Positions 41,296-51,434 of a stretch of DNA of 64,000 nt are shown here, piece after piece. Origin of the DNA: an uncultured Erysipelotrichaceae bacterium (GTDB taxonomy: Bacteria > Bacillota_I > Bacilli_A > RFN20 > CAG-826); assembly GCA_947166565.1 (NCBI GenBank), contig CAMVEL010000006.1, positions 1 to 64,000 of the forward strand, written 5' to 3'. Positions within the stretch are counted from its first letter, which is position 1, and every line of letters begins with the position of its first letter. Below the pieces are notes generated by a model. It made no database searches. It was not told where the DNA came from and worked only from the letters and a program-made list of their open reading frames with translations. Both the position numbers and the translations under genes were made by a program.

Positions 41296-43818
41296 TTAGT
41301 TCATGACCTTGGCTTTAAGGTAAGCTAGGTACATCTCATGGAAATGCGCGGGATAGACGAACATCACCCCGTTTATGAAGGTCGCGGCGTTTTCGATATC
41401 CTTGGTCAGGCTATATTCGCCTTCAGGATTGAAGAGAAGGTTGATGATGATGTCTTTGACTTGATTTGGCTTAGCTTCAAGGAGATCGACGTATTTGCCG
41501 TTTCTTTCATTCCTTAGTTTCTCCAATAGGTCGATAATGGACTGGCTAACCGCATCCTTGAATGGGAGTGGGGTCTTGCCGTCTTCCTCTTTTGGAGAGG
41601 CGTTATTGAGGATTTCCATAAGGGTATCGCCGAGAGGGGCGGGATCCTTAGCAATGGTCTGCTCGCCATCAAAGGAACCATTGAAGATGAGGTTGACGAG
41701 ATTTGGGGAACCGCTTAAGGCCATGAGGGAAGCCGCGGTATACATGAGATATCTCATCTGCCAATCGGGGGCGATAAGGGTGCCTTCATCATACCTTCCG
41801 TTTGCGCAGCAATCGAGGACATCGAGGATTCCAGCGCGTAGCATCGCGGTTTCATTCTCATAATCGCTTGGGTTATAGGTTTTGCCGGTTAACATGCCTA
41901 GATATGAAGCATATTCAAGAGGGAAGATGCCGGCAAGGGCGTCGATTATCGGGGAGACGATCTCGGAATCCTTGTTCTCACTCACGTGCTTCGAAAGGAG
42001 CTCGAATAGGCCATCGACGGTGCGCGGCTGATATTCATGCTCCTTCGCATAATCGAGGATCGAAGAATAGAGGAGCCCAATATTCTCTGGGAGGATGGAG
42101 ATTAGTTTTTCATACCTTCCCTTACTATTTGGGTCGGTTTGGTAATCGTTAACGAGGAAATCGAGGAAATCGGAGAGGAATTGCTGATCGGTATAGGTCG
42201 GCCGGTCATCGATCTCCTTTCCAAAAAGTTCCATCAAATCCATGATGATATCGCTTAAAGCGGCCTTGGGTTCGATGTTTTTGCTTTCCGAAGCGTAATC
42301 GATATAGGTGAATAAGGCGGCTTTGACAATCGCCCCGATATTGGACTTTAGATCATCGAACAAGGTCGAATCGTCAAGTCCGAATAAGACGGTGAAGGCC
42401 CCGAAAAGATCGGAATAGCCCTTTTCGACCATATCCGCGCGGGAATCGCCTAATTTAAGCAAAGAAGCTAGACGTTCCTCGAGAAGGGAATCCATTGAGA
42501 TTTTCTTCTTTGTATCGACTAGTTCGAAATTCTGGAAATCGATGGTCTTGCCAGGAAGAGCGATGGAATAATTCTTCTCCGCGGAGAATTTGGAGGCGGT
42601 TTCTTCATCGTATTCCTTCAAATAGGTAAGCATGCTTTCTTCGCCATAGACGATATCCTCTGTTTTGCCATAACGCGAGAAATCCCATTCCTTATAGGGG
42701 AGCTTGGTTATATAATCGCCAGTCGCTGTAAAATTATGGATACCGTTATATTGGCTTCCGCTTAAATCGAGGGTCCCTTCCCCTTCATAGACATAAGGGT
42801 CTTCAACCGTATCGATATAGCCTTCCGCTTCCCTTGGACCAGATACGCTTAAGGCATCGGAGAGAGTGACGCCGGTATTCGGTAAGGTAAGTGGGGTCCC
42901 GATGGTATAGACGAATAAATCGCTTGGAGTAAGTCTGACCTTCTCGCCTAGATAAGCGGATCCATCCGCGAGATATCCTCCGAAAAGGTTCGCAACAGCT
43001 GCCCCGCGGCTATATCCGGAAGCCCAAAGCTTGATCTTGCCCTCGATCTTTCTGCTAGAAATATAGTCTTTGAGGAAGCGAAGCAATTCGTCCCTAGCTT
43101 CCTTGAATCCTTGATGGATACCGCTTTTCCCCATATTGAAATTACCATACCATTCAAGGTCATAACCGGCGTTACGCGGGAAAAAAGCAAGAAGGGTGAA
43201 GGGCTCGCCTTTAGCGTCCTTCAATACCTTTCTTCCAACGATCGCCCCGATCGAATCCTCGAGTTTCACTTCCCTTGCGTAATAACCGTTAAGCGCGATA
43301 TCGGAGAATCCCGTATCAAGGAGGAGGTTCTTGATCTTACCTCCCTTGTTATCCGCAGGATCACAATAGGAGGCCCCTCCAGCCATCGCGGACATCAAGG
43401 CTAGTTCAGGGTTAAGCGAAGCGGAATCATTTAGGAACCAACGGTCATCATAGATGGCCTTGTCCTTCCTTTGATATGATTCCTCATCTTCCTTCTTGAA
43501 ATGGTTGAAGGTAACGACTTCCACTTCCTTGCGGATAAGGTCGGATCCCTCCGGTTCACTTGATTCGCTGGCTTCACTTGATTGTCTGGACTCGATTGGT
43601 TCGCTGGATTCACTGGATTCAGGAGGCAGGCTCGAATCACTGGGGGTGACTTCTGTTTGGGAAGTCTTTTCCCCTTCGGTTGAGGTGATAGAGGATTCAG
43701 GATCCTCGCTTCTTGAAGTGGGACTAGTCTCGCTGCTTCTACTTGATTCAGCTTGGCCGCCACAGGCGGAAAGAAGCAATGGCATTATTCCTAAAACCAA
43801 TAATTTAGTCTTTTTCAT
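41296..43818 (-). CDS. lipoprotein lipase-like alpha/beta hydrolase
   Basis: 840 residues. Signal peptide with lipobox LLLSACGG (Cys about 19), then a low-complexity Ser/Glu/Pro linker to about residue 90, then a hydrolase domain. WASGYSRGAAVANLFGGYLA contains the G-x-S-x-G nucleophile elbow near residue 270, followed by LFVYTIGTP. The C-terminal 350 residues are helical and unassigned. It is a distant paralogue of the 667-residue protein at 58,462-60,465 (GFSRGG). Probably cell-surface, acting on a lipid or ester. Substrate unknown. Confidence 0.82.
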   Translation of the reverse strand: MKKTKLLVLGIMPLLLSACGGQAESSRSSETSPTSRSEDPESSITSTEGEKTSQTEVTPSDSSLPPESSESSEPIESRQSSEASESSEPEGSDLIRKEVEVVTFNHFKKEDEESYQRKDKAIYDDRWFLNDSASLNPELALMSAMAGGASYCDPADNKGGKIKNLLLDTGFSDIALNGYYAREVKLEDSIGAIVGRKVLKDAKGEPFTLLAFFPRNAGYDLEWYGNFNMGKSGIHQGFKEARDELLRFLKDYISSRKIEGKIKLWASGYSRGAAVANLFGGYLADGSAYLGEKVRLTPSDLFVYTIGTPLTLPNTGVTLSDALSVSGPREAEGYIDTVEDPYVYEGEGTLDLSGSQYNGIHNFTATGDYITKLPYKEWDFSRYGKTEDIVYGEESMLTYLKEYDEETASKFSAEKNYSIALPGKTIDFQNFELVDTKKKISMDSLLEERLASLLKLGDSRADMVEKGYSDLFGAFTVLFGLDDSTLFDDLKSNIGAIVKAALFTYIDYASESKNIEPKAALSDIIMDLMELFGKEIDDRPTYTDQQFLSDFLDFLVNDYQTDPNSKGRYEKLISILPENIGLLYSSILDYAKEHEYQPRTVDGLFELLSKHVSENKDSEIVSPIIDALAGIFPLEYASYLGMLTGKTYNPSDYENETAMLRAGILDVLDCCANGRYDEGTLIAPDWQMRYLMYTAASLMALSGSPNLVNLIFNGSFDGEQTIAKDPAPLGDTLMEILNNASPKEEDGKTPLPFKDAVSQSIIDLLEKLRNERNGKYVDLLEAKPNQVKDIIINLLFNPEGEYSLTKDIENAATFINGVMFVYPAHFHEMYLAYLKAKVMN

Positions 43819-43902
43819 ATCATGAACCTCCCAAATCGGTTTTTTCTTGCGGCAATTCTACTTGAATAAAACTTATTCATAAAGTAGGCAAAACAAAGGA
43901 AA

Positions 43903-43928
43903 AGGCCGCGCCCAAGGGGGTGCGGCCT
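43903..43928 (-). terminator. terminator of phosphatase lipoprotein gene
   Basis: AGGCCGC/GCGGCCT arms with inner CCC/GGG pairs, followed on the minus strand by TTTTCC. It lies just past the stop at 43,956. Confidence 0.75.
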
Positions 43929-43955
43929 AATTTGGCTTGTTGTTCTTTGACGGCC

Positions 43956-46667
43956 TTATTTGGCTGCTAAGGACATGTTGCCGTTAGCGTTGACGGATAG
44001 ACGGTATCCGCCGGAGGAGCCAACGGAGATGACGATGGTGTTGACGACGTCTTTCTCGAGATTGACTTCGGCGAAGGCGACATCGACGAACTCTTTGTTG
44101 TTGGTGGTTAGTCCGATTTCGCCATAGCTCTTGCCGGTGACGAGGACGGTGCCGGCGACGTCATTGGCCTTAATGGTGAAGGCCTGTCCATCGCTACCGA
44201 TGACGTAGTCGGTGCCATTGGAGTTGCCGGCTAGAGGGATCGTGAGGACATAGGTGCCGGTGGCTGGGACGCCTTTGACCCTGAAGATATAGTTGGAGCT
44301 CTGTTTGAACTTGCCGGAATCGAGGGTCGCGGAATCCTCGGTGATCGCATCGGACCATTTGAAGGTCGGATAGACGGCCTTGGTGTCGCTTGGATCTGGT
44401 GGGACGATTTCCTCGCCGACGATGGTGGCGTCGGAATTGAACATGATGTGGACCTTGCCGGAGAAGGTTAGGCGGTAGCCAACGGCTTCCTGCCATAGAC
44501 GGATGACGTTATCACCGGCTTTGAGGTCGATATCGGCGAAATAGAATGGGCCAGCGCCGCAGCCAGCTTCGGTATAGGTGCCCGCGATATTCGGATAGAT
44601 CTTATCGCCATCGCCGAGTTGGACGGAATAACGCCACTTGGCTTCGGTTTCCTTATCCTTGTATTCTTCGCTTGCTGGATCGTTTGGATAATCTTCGCCG
44701 GTGACTGGGTTAACTGGGTTAACGGCCTTGTTCTGGTTGAAGAAATAACGGTTCATGTTGCCGGAGGAATCGGTCTTGCCTTCGAAGTAGATCTTCGCAC
44801 CGGTGATGGCCTTATCGACGTTGATGTGCCAGGCGGTGTTGGTCTTGCCCTTGTTATTCATCTTGGTGGCGACACTAGATTGGGCGACGCCATCTTCATA
44901 GGTGACGCCATCGGTATAGGCAATCGCGATTTCCTTATCGCCGCAGCCGGCGCAGGTGCCTAAGGTAACAGGCTTGCCATCGGCATTAGCGACGGTCTTC
45001 TCGACTTTGTAGTTATGAGCGCCTTTTGGAGTCTCGGTGACGACTCTCTTCTCGCAGACGGAGCAGACTTTTTCGATATGGCCTTCATGGGCGCAATCGG
45101 CTTCCTGGGTATGCTCGGGGTCGACGACGAGGTTATGACGGCCCCAGTCGCAGCGGACGTTGGCGTCTTCTTCGGCTTCATGATAGTGGCCTAAGTCGTT
45201 TCCGACGAAGGCACCGGCTTTTGGCGTGTAGGTCGGTTCGGTCTCAGTGATGCCGGCTTCATAGCCTTCGAGCATGATGGAGCGGATCTTCTCGATCGTG
45301 GCCTTTGGAACGTTGAAGAAGTTCACGAGGACGTTTTCGGCGTTGACGTTGACGGTCTTCGTCTTATCGAATTCCGGACGCTTGGTGAAGGCGTCGAGGA
45401 ATTTCGGGAAGTGGGCGTTGCTCGAATTATGCATATGGCAACGTTTGTTGTTGGTTTCGGTGGTGAGCTCGAAATCGGCGACGAGGTCGGTATAGGAGAC
45501 ACCTAGGATCGCGTTAAGGAAGAAGGCGATCATGCCAGTGCGGTCCGCGCCACCCCAGCAATGGAAGTAAACGTGTTCCTTATCGGCATTGGAGAGAAGC
45601 TCGAAGATTTGTGGGACGGAGGCTTGCGAGGTGGATCCGAAGAAGGAATCGTAAGCGACTACCTCTAATGGATGGTAGGCCGCGGTGGTAAGGCAAGAGA
45701 CGGTCCTGCCGTTACGGCCGCCGGAATCCTTGAGATCGATTTCATGGGCGATCTTCATGACTTCCTTGTTGACCTTCTCGACGTTCTCGTTGTAGTTCGC
45801 GCCGTGAGAGGAGAAGGATTCATCGATGATTTCGTAACCACGATAGATGAGGCCTTGTTTTATCCTCTTGCCATAGGAGGTCTTATAACCACCCATGTCG
45901 CGGATATTGGGGACGCCGCCCATCGAGATGGTGCGGACGTAATCGGCGGTGGTGAAGGTCGCTTCCTGGGAAACGTAGCGCTTGGCGCCATCGGCGAGGA
46001 GCTGATATTTGTAGGTGGTGTTCGCGTAGAGGTTTGGAAGATCGGCGGTGATCAGATCGCTATTGGCTTGGATGATGCGCTCATCGGACTTGTCGGCCTT
46101 CGACCAAACCCTGATGTAGGCTTTGGTGTATTCGAGGTTGCCTTTTTCCCAAGAAACGCGGATTGGGTAGTTCTCGGTCTTGCCCGAATAATCGTTGCGG
46201 TTAAGCATCGTGCAGACATCGACTCCACCGAGTTCATCCTCGGTATAACCCTTGTAGTTATCGTCCCTATCCTGTCCTGGGGCACCAAAGTTCTCTGGTC
46301 CATAAAGGGCGGTGAGGCGATATGGGTATTGGAGGGTCTTCTCCTGCTCATGCATCGCGTCGAGGTAGGCCTTGATCTTCGGGGAGACCATGACGTTATC
46401 GGCGACTTCGTTGAAGGCGATGTTCGCTTCTTCCTCTTCAAGCGGTTCCGTGCTGGTGACTGGAGGTTCGCTTGTGGTGGATTCCGGCTTTGTTTCCGAG
46501 GTTCCTGGAACGGTGGATGTCGCCGGAGGATTAGTCGAGGTCTGTCCACTGGGGGTCGAGGATCCCGGATCAGCCGAGGTCGTTGATGATGGGGCTGGGT
46601 TTCCGCCGCAAGCAGAAAGGGCTAGCAAAGCGGATGCCACTAGAGAGAAAAGGATACTTTTTTTCAT
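43956..46667 (-). CDS. large lipoprotein tyrosine phosphatase with Cys-pair and sugar-binding-like modules
   Basis: 903 residues. Lipobox LLALSACGG, then a Thr/Ser/Pro linker. A fibronectin-like strand region precedes a MptpB/LipA-type phosphatase domain (PF13350): MGGVPNIRDMGGYKT and HCWGGADRTG near residue 369, the HCx5R loop. Next comes a Cys-pair module (CAHEGHIEKVCSVCEKR and TCAGCGDK) of the type common on Firmicute surface proteins, then two beta-rich modules that look carbohydrate-binding. ATG at 46667 fits the signal peptide and AGGGG. Exported tyrosine phosphatases are unusual; the target could be a phosphosugar, lipid or protein. Confidence 0.85.
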   Translation of the reverse strand: MKKSILFSLVASALLALSACGGNPAPSSTTSADPGSSTPSGQTSTNPPATSTVPGTSETKPESTTSEPPVTSTEPLEEEEANIAFNEVADNVMVSPKIKAYLDAMHEQEKTLQYPYRLTALYGPENFGAPGQDRDDNYKGYTEDELGGVDVCTMLNRNDYSGKTENYPIRVSWEKGNLEYTKAYIRVWSKADKSDERIIQANSDLITADLPNLYANTTYKYQLLADGAKRYVSQEATFTTADYVRTISMGGVPNIRDMGGYKTSYGKRIKQGLIYRGYEIIDESFSSHGANYNENVEKVNKEVMKIAHEIDLKDSGGRNGRTVSCLTTAAYHPLEVVAYDSFFGSTSQASVPQIFELLSNADKEHVYFHCWGGADRTGMIAFFLNAILGVSYTDLVADFELTTETNNKRCHMHNSSNAHFPKFLDAFTKRPEFDKTKTVNVNAENVLVNFFNVPKATIEKIRSIMLEGYEAGITETEPTYTPKAGAFVGNDLGHYHEAEEDANVRCDWGRHNLVVDPEHTQEADCAHEGHIEKVCSVCEKRVVTETPKGAHNYKVEKTVANADGKPVTLGTCAGCGDKEIAIAYTDGVTYEDGVAQSSVATKMNNKGKTNTAWHINVDKAITGAKIYFEGKTDSSGNMNRYFFNQNKAVNPVNPVTGEDYPNDPASEEYKDKETEAKWRYSVQLGDGDKIYPNIAGTYTEAGCGAGPFYFADIDLKAGDNVIRLWQEAVGYRLTFSGKVHIMFNSDATIVGEEIVPPDPSDTKAVYPTFKWSDAITEDSATLDSGKFKQSSNYIFRVKGVPATGTYVLTIPLAGNSNGTDYVIGSDGQAFTIKANDVAGTVLVTGKSYGEIGLTTNNKEFVDVAFAEVNLEKDVVNTIVISVGSSGGYRLSVNANGNMSLAAK

Positions 46668-46793
46668 GTGTAATTCCCCTTGTTTGTAAAAATAGTATAA
46701 AGGAAACGCGCAAGGCGTTAGAGGGACTATGTTGCGCAAAAGACGCGCTTATTTATGCGGTTTATATATGAAAATATGTAGATAAAAGCCGAA

Positions 46794-47279
46794 TTAATGG
46801 AGATTTCCTTCTAGGGCCATGTTGCGGAAACCGTCTTGGCGGAGGACCTCGTAGACCCCGATTGCGACGGCATTGGAAAGGTTAAGGGAACGCAGTCCTT
46901 CCCTCATTGGGATACGGAGCGTTTTGGTTTCGTTGGCCCTTAGGATATCCTCAGGAATTCCCTTGGTTTCCTTACCAAACATCAAATAGACTTCCTCGGG
47001 GTAATCCACTTCCGTATAAACGTGATGGGCCTTCTTCGAATAATAATAGATATCCGCGTTAGGGTTCTTTGATAGGAAGTCCTCGTAATTCTCATAGATA
47101 TGGATATCGAGCTTATCCCAATAATCCAGACCACACCGTTTCAGGTATTTGTCGTTGATAGAAAAGCCTAGCGGCTTTATTAAATGGAGGCTAGCCCCAA
47201 CCACCGCGGCGGTTCTAGCGATGTTCCCCGTGTTTTGGGGGATTTCCGGTTCATGGAGGACGATGTGGATGTGTCTCAT
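46794..47279 (-). CDS. trmL: tRNA (cytidine/uridine-34 2'-O)-methyltransferase
   Basis: 161-residue SPOUT-class enzyme of the TrmL/YibK type. IVLHEPEIPQNTGNIARTAA at the start, LMFGKETKGIPEDIL and RSLNLSNAVAIGVYE form the knotted SAM site. It methylates the ribose at wobble position 34 of tRNA-Leu. It is a single-domain protein of normal length. Near leuS, which charges the same tRNA, although separated by a 350-base gap. Confidence 0.93.
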   Translation of the reverse strand: MRHIHIVLHEPEIPQNTGNIARTAAVVGASLHLIKPLGFSINDKYLKRCGLDYWDKLDIHIYENYEDFLSKNPNADIYYYSKKAHHVYTEVDYPEEVYLMFGKETKGIPEDILRANETKTLRIPMREGLRSLNLSNAVAIGVYEVLRQDGFRNMALEGNLH

Positions 47280-47388
47280 ATGTTTATGATAGCCCCTTAG
47301 AAGGGAAAGGGGTTATGAGAAGATTGAAATCGCGTTTATCATAAAGCCAGGAATAGCCATTCTCTTGCAATTATTGCATATTTTTACT

Positions 47389-47424
47389 CAGCGGTATTCA
47401 GGCAAAAAGTGCTCAATACCGCTG
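47389..47424. repeat. perfect 10-bp inverted repeat CAGCGGTATT / AATACCGCTG
   Basis: Arms 47,389-47,398 and 47,415-47,424 around a 16-base loop, upstream of trmL. No T-run follows on either strand, so it is more likely an operator or structured RNA than a terminator. Confidence 0.6.
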
Positions 47425-47593
47425 GAAACCATAGGCATTTATTGCATAGTCGAGACGCATTTAAGGATAACGGAATTTGTTTAATCCGCTCTGACTGTTC
47501 GTTTTCAAGACATATGTATTGACTAAAGTCTAAAGGAGTCTAAAAAACCAAAAAGACCATCTAAGATTCCTAAATGAGAGAAAAGCAAAGAAA

Positions 47594-47624
47594 AAACCTA
47601 GGGCTTCTTAGGGCACCTAGGTTT
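47594..47624 (-). terminator. leuS terminator
   Basis: AAACCTAGG/CCTAGGTTT perfect 9-bp arms at 47,594-47,602 and 47,616-47,624, followed on the minus strand by six Ts. It starts 7 bases after the leuS stop. Confidence 0.85.
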
Positions 47625-47630
47625 AAGGTT

Positions 47631-50042
47631 TTAGATGACGACGATATTGAGGATTCGGCCTTTGACGAAGATGATCTTCTTGATTGTCTTCCCTTCGACG
47701 TAGGAAGCGACTTTCGGGGAAGCGACCGCTAAAGCGCAAGCCCCATCTTGATCGATATCGACCGGCATTGCGATGACATCGCGCGTCTTCCCGTTAATCG
47801 AAACCGCGATATTGGCCTCGTTCTTTTGGAGTTTTGATTCATCGTAAATTGGCCAGCTCTCGTAGGCGATCGTGCCCGAATGGCCAAGTTTCTCCCACAT
47901 CTCCTCCCCAACGAAAGGACAGATGCAGGCGAACATCTTCACAAACCCTTCCATATACGGGCGGTAGATGGATTTGGCCTTATAGCAATCGTTGATGAAG
48001 ACCATCATCGCGGCGATCGCCGTGTTGAAGGCTAGCTTTTCATAATCCTCGCTCACCTTCTTGACGAGGAAGTTATAGGAATAATCGAGTTCGCCCGTAT
48101 TCTCATCGGATAATTCGACGGTAACCTCTTCCTTATCGATAAGGCGATAGACCCTATTGATGAAGCGGAAGGCCCCATCGATTCCGGTCGTGGACCAGGG
48201 TTTTTGTTCTTCTAGTGGGCCTGCGAACATCTCGAACAAGCGGAGGGAATCCGCGCCATGGGAGGCGACTATATCATCGGGATTGACGACGTTCCCGCGG
48301 GATTTGGACATCTTTTCCCCATTCGCCCCAAGGATCATGCCTTGATGGAAGACCTTCTTGAAGGGTTCCTTGCAGGAAACCACTCCGATATCGAAGAGGA
48401 ATTTATGCCAGAACCTCGCATAAAGGAGATGGAGAACCGCGTGTTCCGCTCCTCCTACATATAAATCGACGGGGAGCCAATGGTCCATCAATTCCTTATC
48501 CGCGAGGACCTTGTCGTTATGAGGATCAATATAACGGATGTAATACCAGGAAGATCCCGCCCATTGGGGCATGGTGTTGGTCTCCCTTTCTCCCTTCCTT
48601 CCGTCTTTGGTCTCATATTGTAGCCAAGAAGAGGGGGCTTCCGATAAGGGGGGTTTGCCGCCTTTCCCGGGTTTATAGTCATCCATTTCGGGGAGGACGA
48701 GGGGGAGTTCGTCTTCGGGGAGAGGGAATTCGGTGCCATCATCGAGTTTGACGACGGGGATCGGTTCGCCCCAATAACGTTGACGGGAGAAGATCCAGTC
48801 ACGGAGTTTGTAATTGATGACGCGTTTGCCTTTGCCTAGTTCCTCTAGACGCTTGGTGATCGCGACTTTGGCATCGGCTATATTAAGTCCATCCGCGAAA
48901 TCGGAATTGATATGTTTCGCGTCACCCGTGTATGCGTTTTCGGAAATATCGCCTTCGAGGACTTGAATCATGGGAAGGCCATGTTTCTTAGCGAAGGCAT
49001 AATCCCTTTCATCGTGGGCGGGGACCGCCATAACGGCGCCGGAGCCATATGAACCTAAAACGTAATCAGCGACGTAGACGGGGATTTTCTTCCCGTTAAT
49101 AGGATTAATCGCATAAACCCCGAGGAAGACGCCGGTTTTCTCCTTATCATCCGCGGAGGTGCGGGAGAGTTCACTCTTGCGGGAAGCGGATTCAACATAA
49201 TCGAGGACTTCCTTCTCCTGCTCCTTGCTTACTAGTTTCTTAACTAGAGGATGCTCGGGGGCGAGGCAGCAATAGGTGCAACCAAACAAGGTATCGACTC
49301 GCGTGGTGAAGACATCGAAGGATTCGTCGCTTCCTTCAACCGCGAATTTGATGGAGACGCCTTCGGATTTGCCAATCCAGTTACGTTGCATCTCAAGGGT
49401 GCTCTTAGGCCAATCCAAGGAGGAGAGATCTTCCGCGAGACGGTCCGCGTATTTGGTGATACGGAGGACCCATTGCCTCATCGGCATGCGGATGACGGGA
49501 TAGCCACCCCTTTCGGATTTGCCGTCTATTACCTCTTCATTGGCTAAGACGGTCCCTAGTTCGGGGCAATAATTGACGGGGATATCATCGACATAGGCCA
49601 AATCGTGTTTGAAGAGTTCGAGGAAGATCCATTGGGTCCATTTATAGTAGGATGGGTCGGTCGTGGAGAATTCTTTGCTCCAATCATAGGAGAAGCCTAG
49701 GCTTTGGATTTGATCTTTGAAATGGGCGATGTTCTTTTTGGTGAAGCCCTCAGGGTGGACGTTATTGGCGATCGCGAATTGCTCCGCGGGCAAACCAAAG
49801 GCATCCCAGCCCATCGGGTGAAGGACGTTATAGCCCTGCATCCTCTTCATCCTCGAGATGATGTCGGTCGCCGTATAGCCTTCGGGATGGCCGACATGGA
49901 GGCCTTGTCCGGAAGGATAGGGGAACATGTCTAACGCATAATATTTTGGTTTGGAGAAATCGTGGGTATCGCAATAGAAGGTGTTGTTGTCTTCATAATA
50001 CTTACGCCACTTCTTTTCGATTGTTTTGAAGTCATAGGCCAT
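47631..50042 (-). CDS. leuS: leucyl-tRNA synthetase
   Basis: 803 residues, typical bacterial length. [19 protein letters not shown] is the HIGH-like motif, [14 protein letters not shown] the KMSKS loop, and the inserted editing domain has [12 protein letters not shown] and [11 protein letters not shown]. The ATG at 50042 has AAGGAGG nine bases upstream; an earlier frame start at 50099 adds 19 unlike residues. The gap to the upstream gene is only 96 bases, too short for a T-box leader, which is common on leuS in other Firmicutes. Confidence 0.97.
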   Translation of the reverse strand: MAYDFKTIEKKWRKYYEDNNTFYCDTHDFSKPKYYALDMFPYPSGQGLHVGHPEGYTATDIISRMKRMQGYNVLHPMGWDAFGLPAEQFAIANNVHPEGFTKKNIAHFKDQIQSLGFSYDWSKEFSTTDPSYYKWTQWIFLELFKHDLAYVDDIPVNYCPELGTVLANEEVIDGKSERGGYPVIRMPMRQWVLRITKYADRLAEDLSSLDWPKSTLEMQRNWIGKSEGVSIKFAVEGSDESFDVFTTRVDTLFGCTYCCLAPEHPLVKKLVSKEQEKEVLDYVESASRKSELSRTSADDKEKTGVFLGVYAINPINGKKIPVYVADYVLGSYGSGAVMAVPAHDERDYAFAKKHGLPMIQVLEGDISENAYTGDAKHINSDFADGLNIADAKVAITKRLEELGKGKRVINYKLRDWIFSRQRYWGEPIPVVKLDDGTEFPLPEDELPLVLPEMDDYKPGKGGKPPLSEAPSSWLQYETKDGRKGERETNTMPQWAGSSWYYIRYIDPHNDKVLADKELMDHWLPVDLYVGGAEHAVLHLLYARFWHKFLFDIGVVSCKEPFKKVFHQGMILGANGEKMSKSRGNVVNPDDIVASHGADSLRLFEMFAGPLEEQKPWSTTGIDGAFRFINRVYRLIDKEEVTVELSDENTGELDYSYNFLVKKVSEDYEKLAFNTAIAAMMVFINDCYKAKSIYRPYMEGFVKMFACICPFVGEEMWEKLGHSGTIAYESWPIYDESKLQKNEANIAVSINGKTRDVIAMPVDIDQDGACALAVASPKVASYVEGKTIKKIIFVKGRILNIVVI

Positions 50043-50138
50043 AGGGAAAATCCTCCTTGTCGGGAAAGCAAGGGCAATTATAGACTTTGATAACATCAAA
50101 GAAAAGGATAAGCGAAAGCGAAAAGAAAGTGACTTTCT

Positions 50139-51365
50139 TTAGTTTTGGAGGGCCAGTTCGATTTTTACGGAAAGGCAAAGGATCCTCGCGGCAAGTTCAA
50201 GATCTTCTATCGAAGGATAAGAAGGGGCGATGCGTATAGTCGAATTCAATGGATCCTTATGATATGGATAAGGGGCTCCGGCATCTGTTAGGGTAACCCC
50301 CGCTTCTTTGCATCTAGCGATTACTTGCTTAGCGATCCCAGGAACTTCAAGCGCGATGAAATAGCCACCGCGCGGCTTAGTCCAAGAGGCTAAGCCCGTT
50401 AGTTCTTCCGCGAATATCCTCTCCACCATCTCGAATTTCGGACGGAGGATGTCCGCATGCTTTTTCATATGGGCCTTGATGCCTTCCAAATCCTTGAAAA
50501 AGCGTACATGCCTCAGCTCATTTACCTTATCGTAGCCGATCGTCATGACCGACATCTGCTTTTTGATTTCCTTGATATTGGCCTCGCTAGAAGCGATGCC
50601 CGCGACCGCGGAACCTGGGAAAGTGATCTTGGAGGCGGAGAAGAATTTATAAACCAAATCGGGGTTCCCCGCTTTCTCGCATTCGGAGATTATTTCAAGG
50701 AGGTAATCCTGCTTATCTTCATAAAGATGATGGACGGAATAGGCGTTATCCCAATAGATACGGAAATCCTTCGCCCCGGGTTTTAGCCTAGCGAACCTCC
50801 TAACCACTTCATCCGAATATGTGACCCCCGTAGGATTGGAATACTTAGGAACGCACCAAATGCCTTTGACCGATTCGTCTTTGATATATTCCTCAATCAA
50901 ATCCATATCGGGCCCATCTTCATGAAGGGGGATATTTATCATTTCGATTCCGAACGATTCGGTGATGGAAAAATGACGGTCATAACCAGGGACCGGACAA
51001 AGCCATTTGACCTTATCCAGTTTGCACCAAGGGGTGGAACCAAGGACCCCATGCATATAGGAATTAGCGATTCGATCATACATGACGGCGATGGAGGAAT
51101 TGCCAAAAATCAGGATATTCTTCGCGGGGACTTCAATCATTTCCCCTAGAAGCCTCTTGCATTCCTCGATGCCCCCAAGGACCCCGTAATTACGGCAATC
51201 GATGCCGTCTTCGCAATTCAAATCCGCCGAGGAATTCAAAACGTCCATCATCGGCATCGAAAGGTCAAGCTGCTCCTTGCAGGGTTTGCCTCTTGCCATA
51301 TTGAGGGATAATCCCTTGGCTTTATATTCTTCGAATTGCTTTAACAATGAGTCGAGGTTTTCCAT
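50139..51365 (-). CDS. PLP-dependent aminotransferase (MocR-like class I)
   Basis: 408 residues of fold type I. SLNMARGKPCKEQLDLS at the N-terminus, CRNYGVLGGIEECKRLL, KYSNPTGVTYSD, and FFSASKITFPGSAVAGIAS with the PLP Lys are visible. This matches the PF12897 group of aminotransferases, often annotated as aspartate- or alanine-type. No helix-turn-helix domain is attached. Stands alone between leuS and glgA; substrate not certain. Confidence 0.87.
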   Translation of the reverse strand: MENLDSLLKQFEEYKAKGLSLNMARGKPCKEQLDLSMPMMDVLNSSADLNCEDGIDCRNYGVLGGIEECKRLLGEMIEVPAKNILIFGNSSIAVMYDRIANSYMHGVLGSTPWCKLDKVKWLCPVPGYDRHFSITESFGIEMINIPLHEDGPDMDLIEEYIKDESVKGIWCVPKYSNPTGVTYSDEVVRRFARLKPGAKDFRIYWDNAYSVHHLYEDKQDYLLEIISECEKAGNPDLVYKFFSASKITFPGSAVAGIASSEANIKEIKKQMSVMTIGYDKVNELRHVRFFKDLEGIKAHMKKHADILRPKFEMVERIFAEELTGLASWTKPRGGYFIALEVPGIAKQVIARCKEAGVTLTDAGAPYPYHKDPLNSTIRIAPSYPSIEDLELAARILCLSVKIELALQN

Positions 51366-51434
51366 AACGATAAGATTCTAATGGTCAAAACGAAAAAGTG
51401 TTATAAATATCGTTTGCTCTAAAGGAATAATCCT

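Larger units (their letters stand above)
47280..47630. other. 351-base intergenic region without a gene
   Basis: AT-rich in the middle, no open frame with a ribosome binding site. It holds the perfect palindrome at 47,389-47,424 and the leuS terminator at 47,594-47,624. The trmL promoter probably lies here, but I see no clear -35/-10 pair. Confidence 0.6.

Noticed and set aside
45672-46586. 304-residue open frame on the plus strand opposite the phosphatase gene
   Set aside because: It is the antisense shadow of a GC-rich coding region, with no ribosome binding site and Gly/Val/Asp-rich repetitive composition.
50043-50138. T-box riboswitch before leuS
   Set aside because: The gap is only 96 bases and shows no specifier loop or antiterminator bulge sequence.
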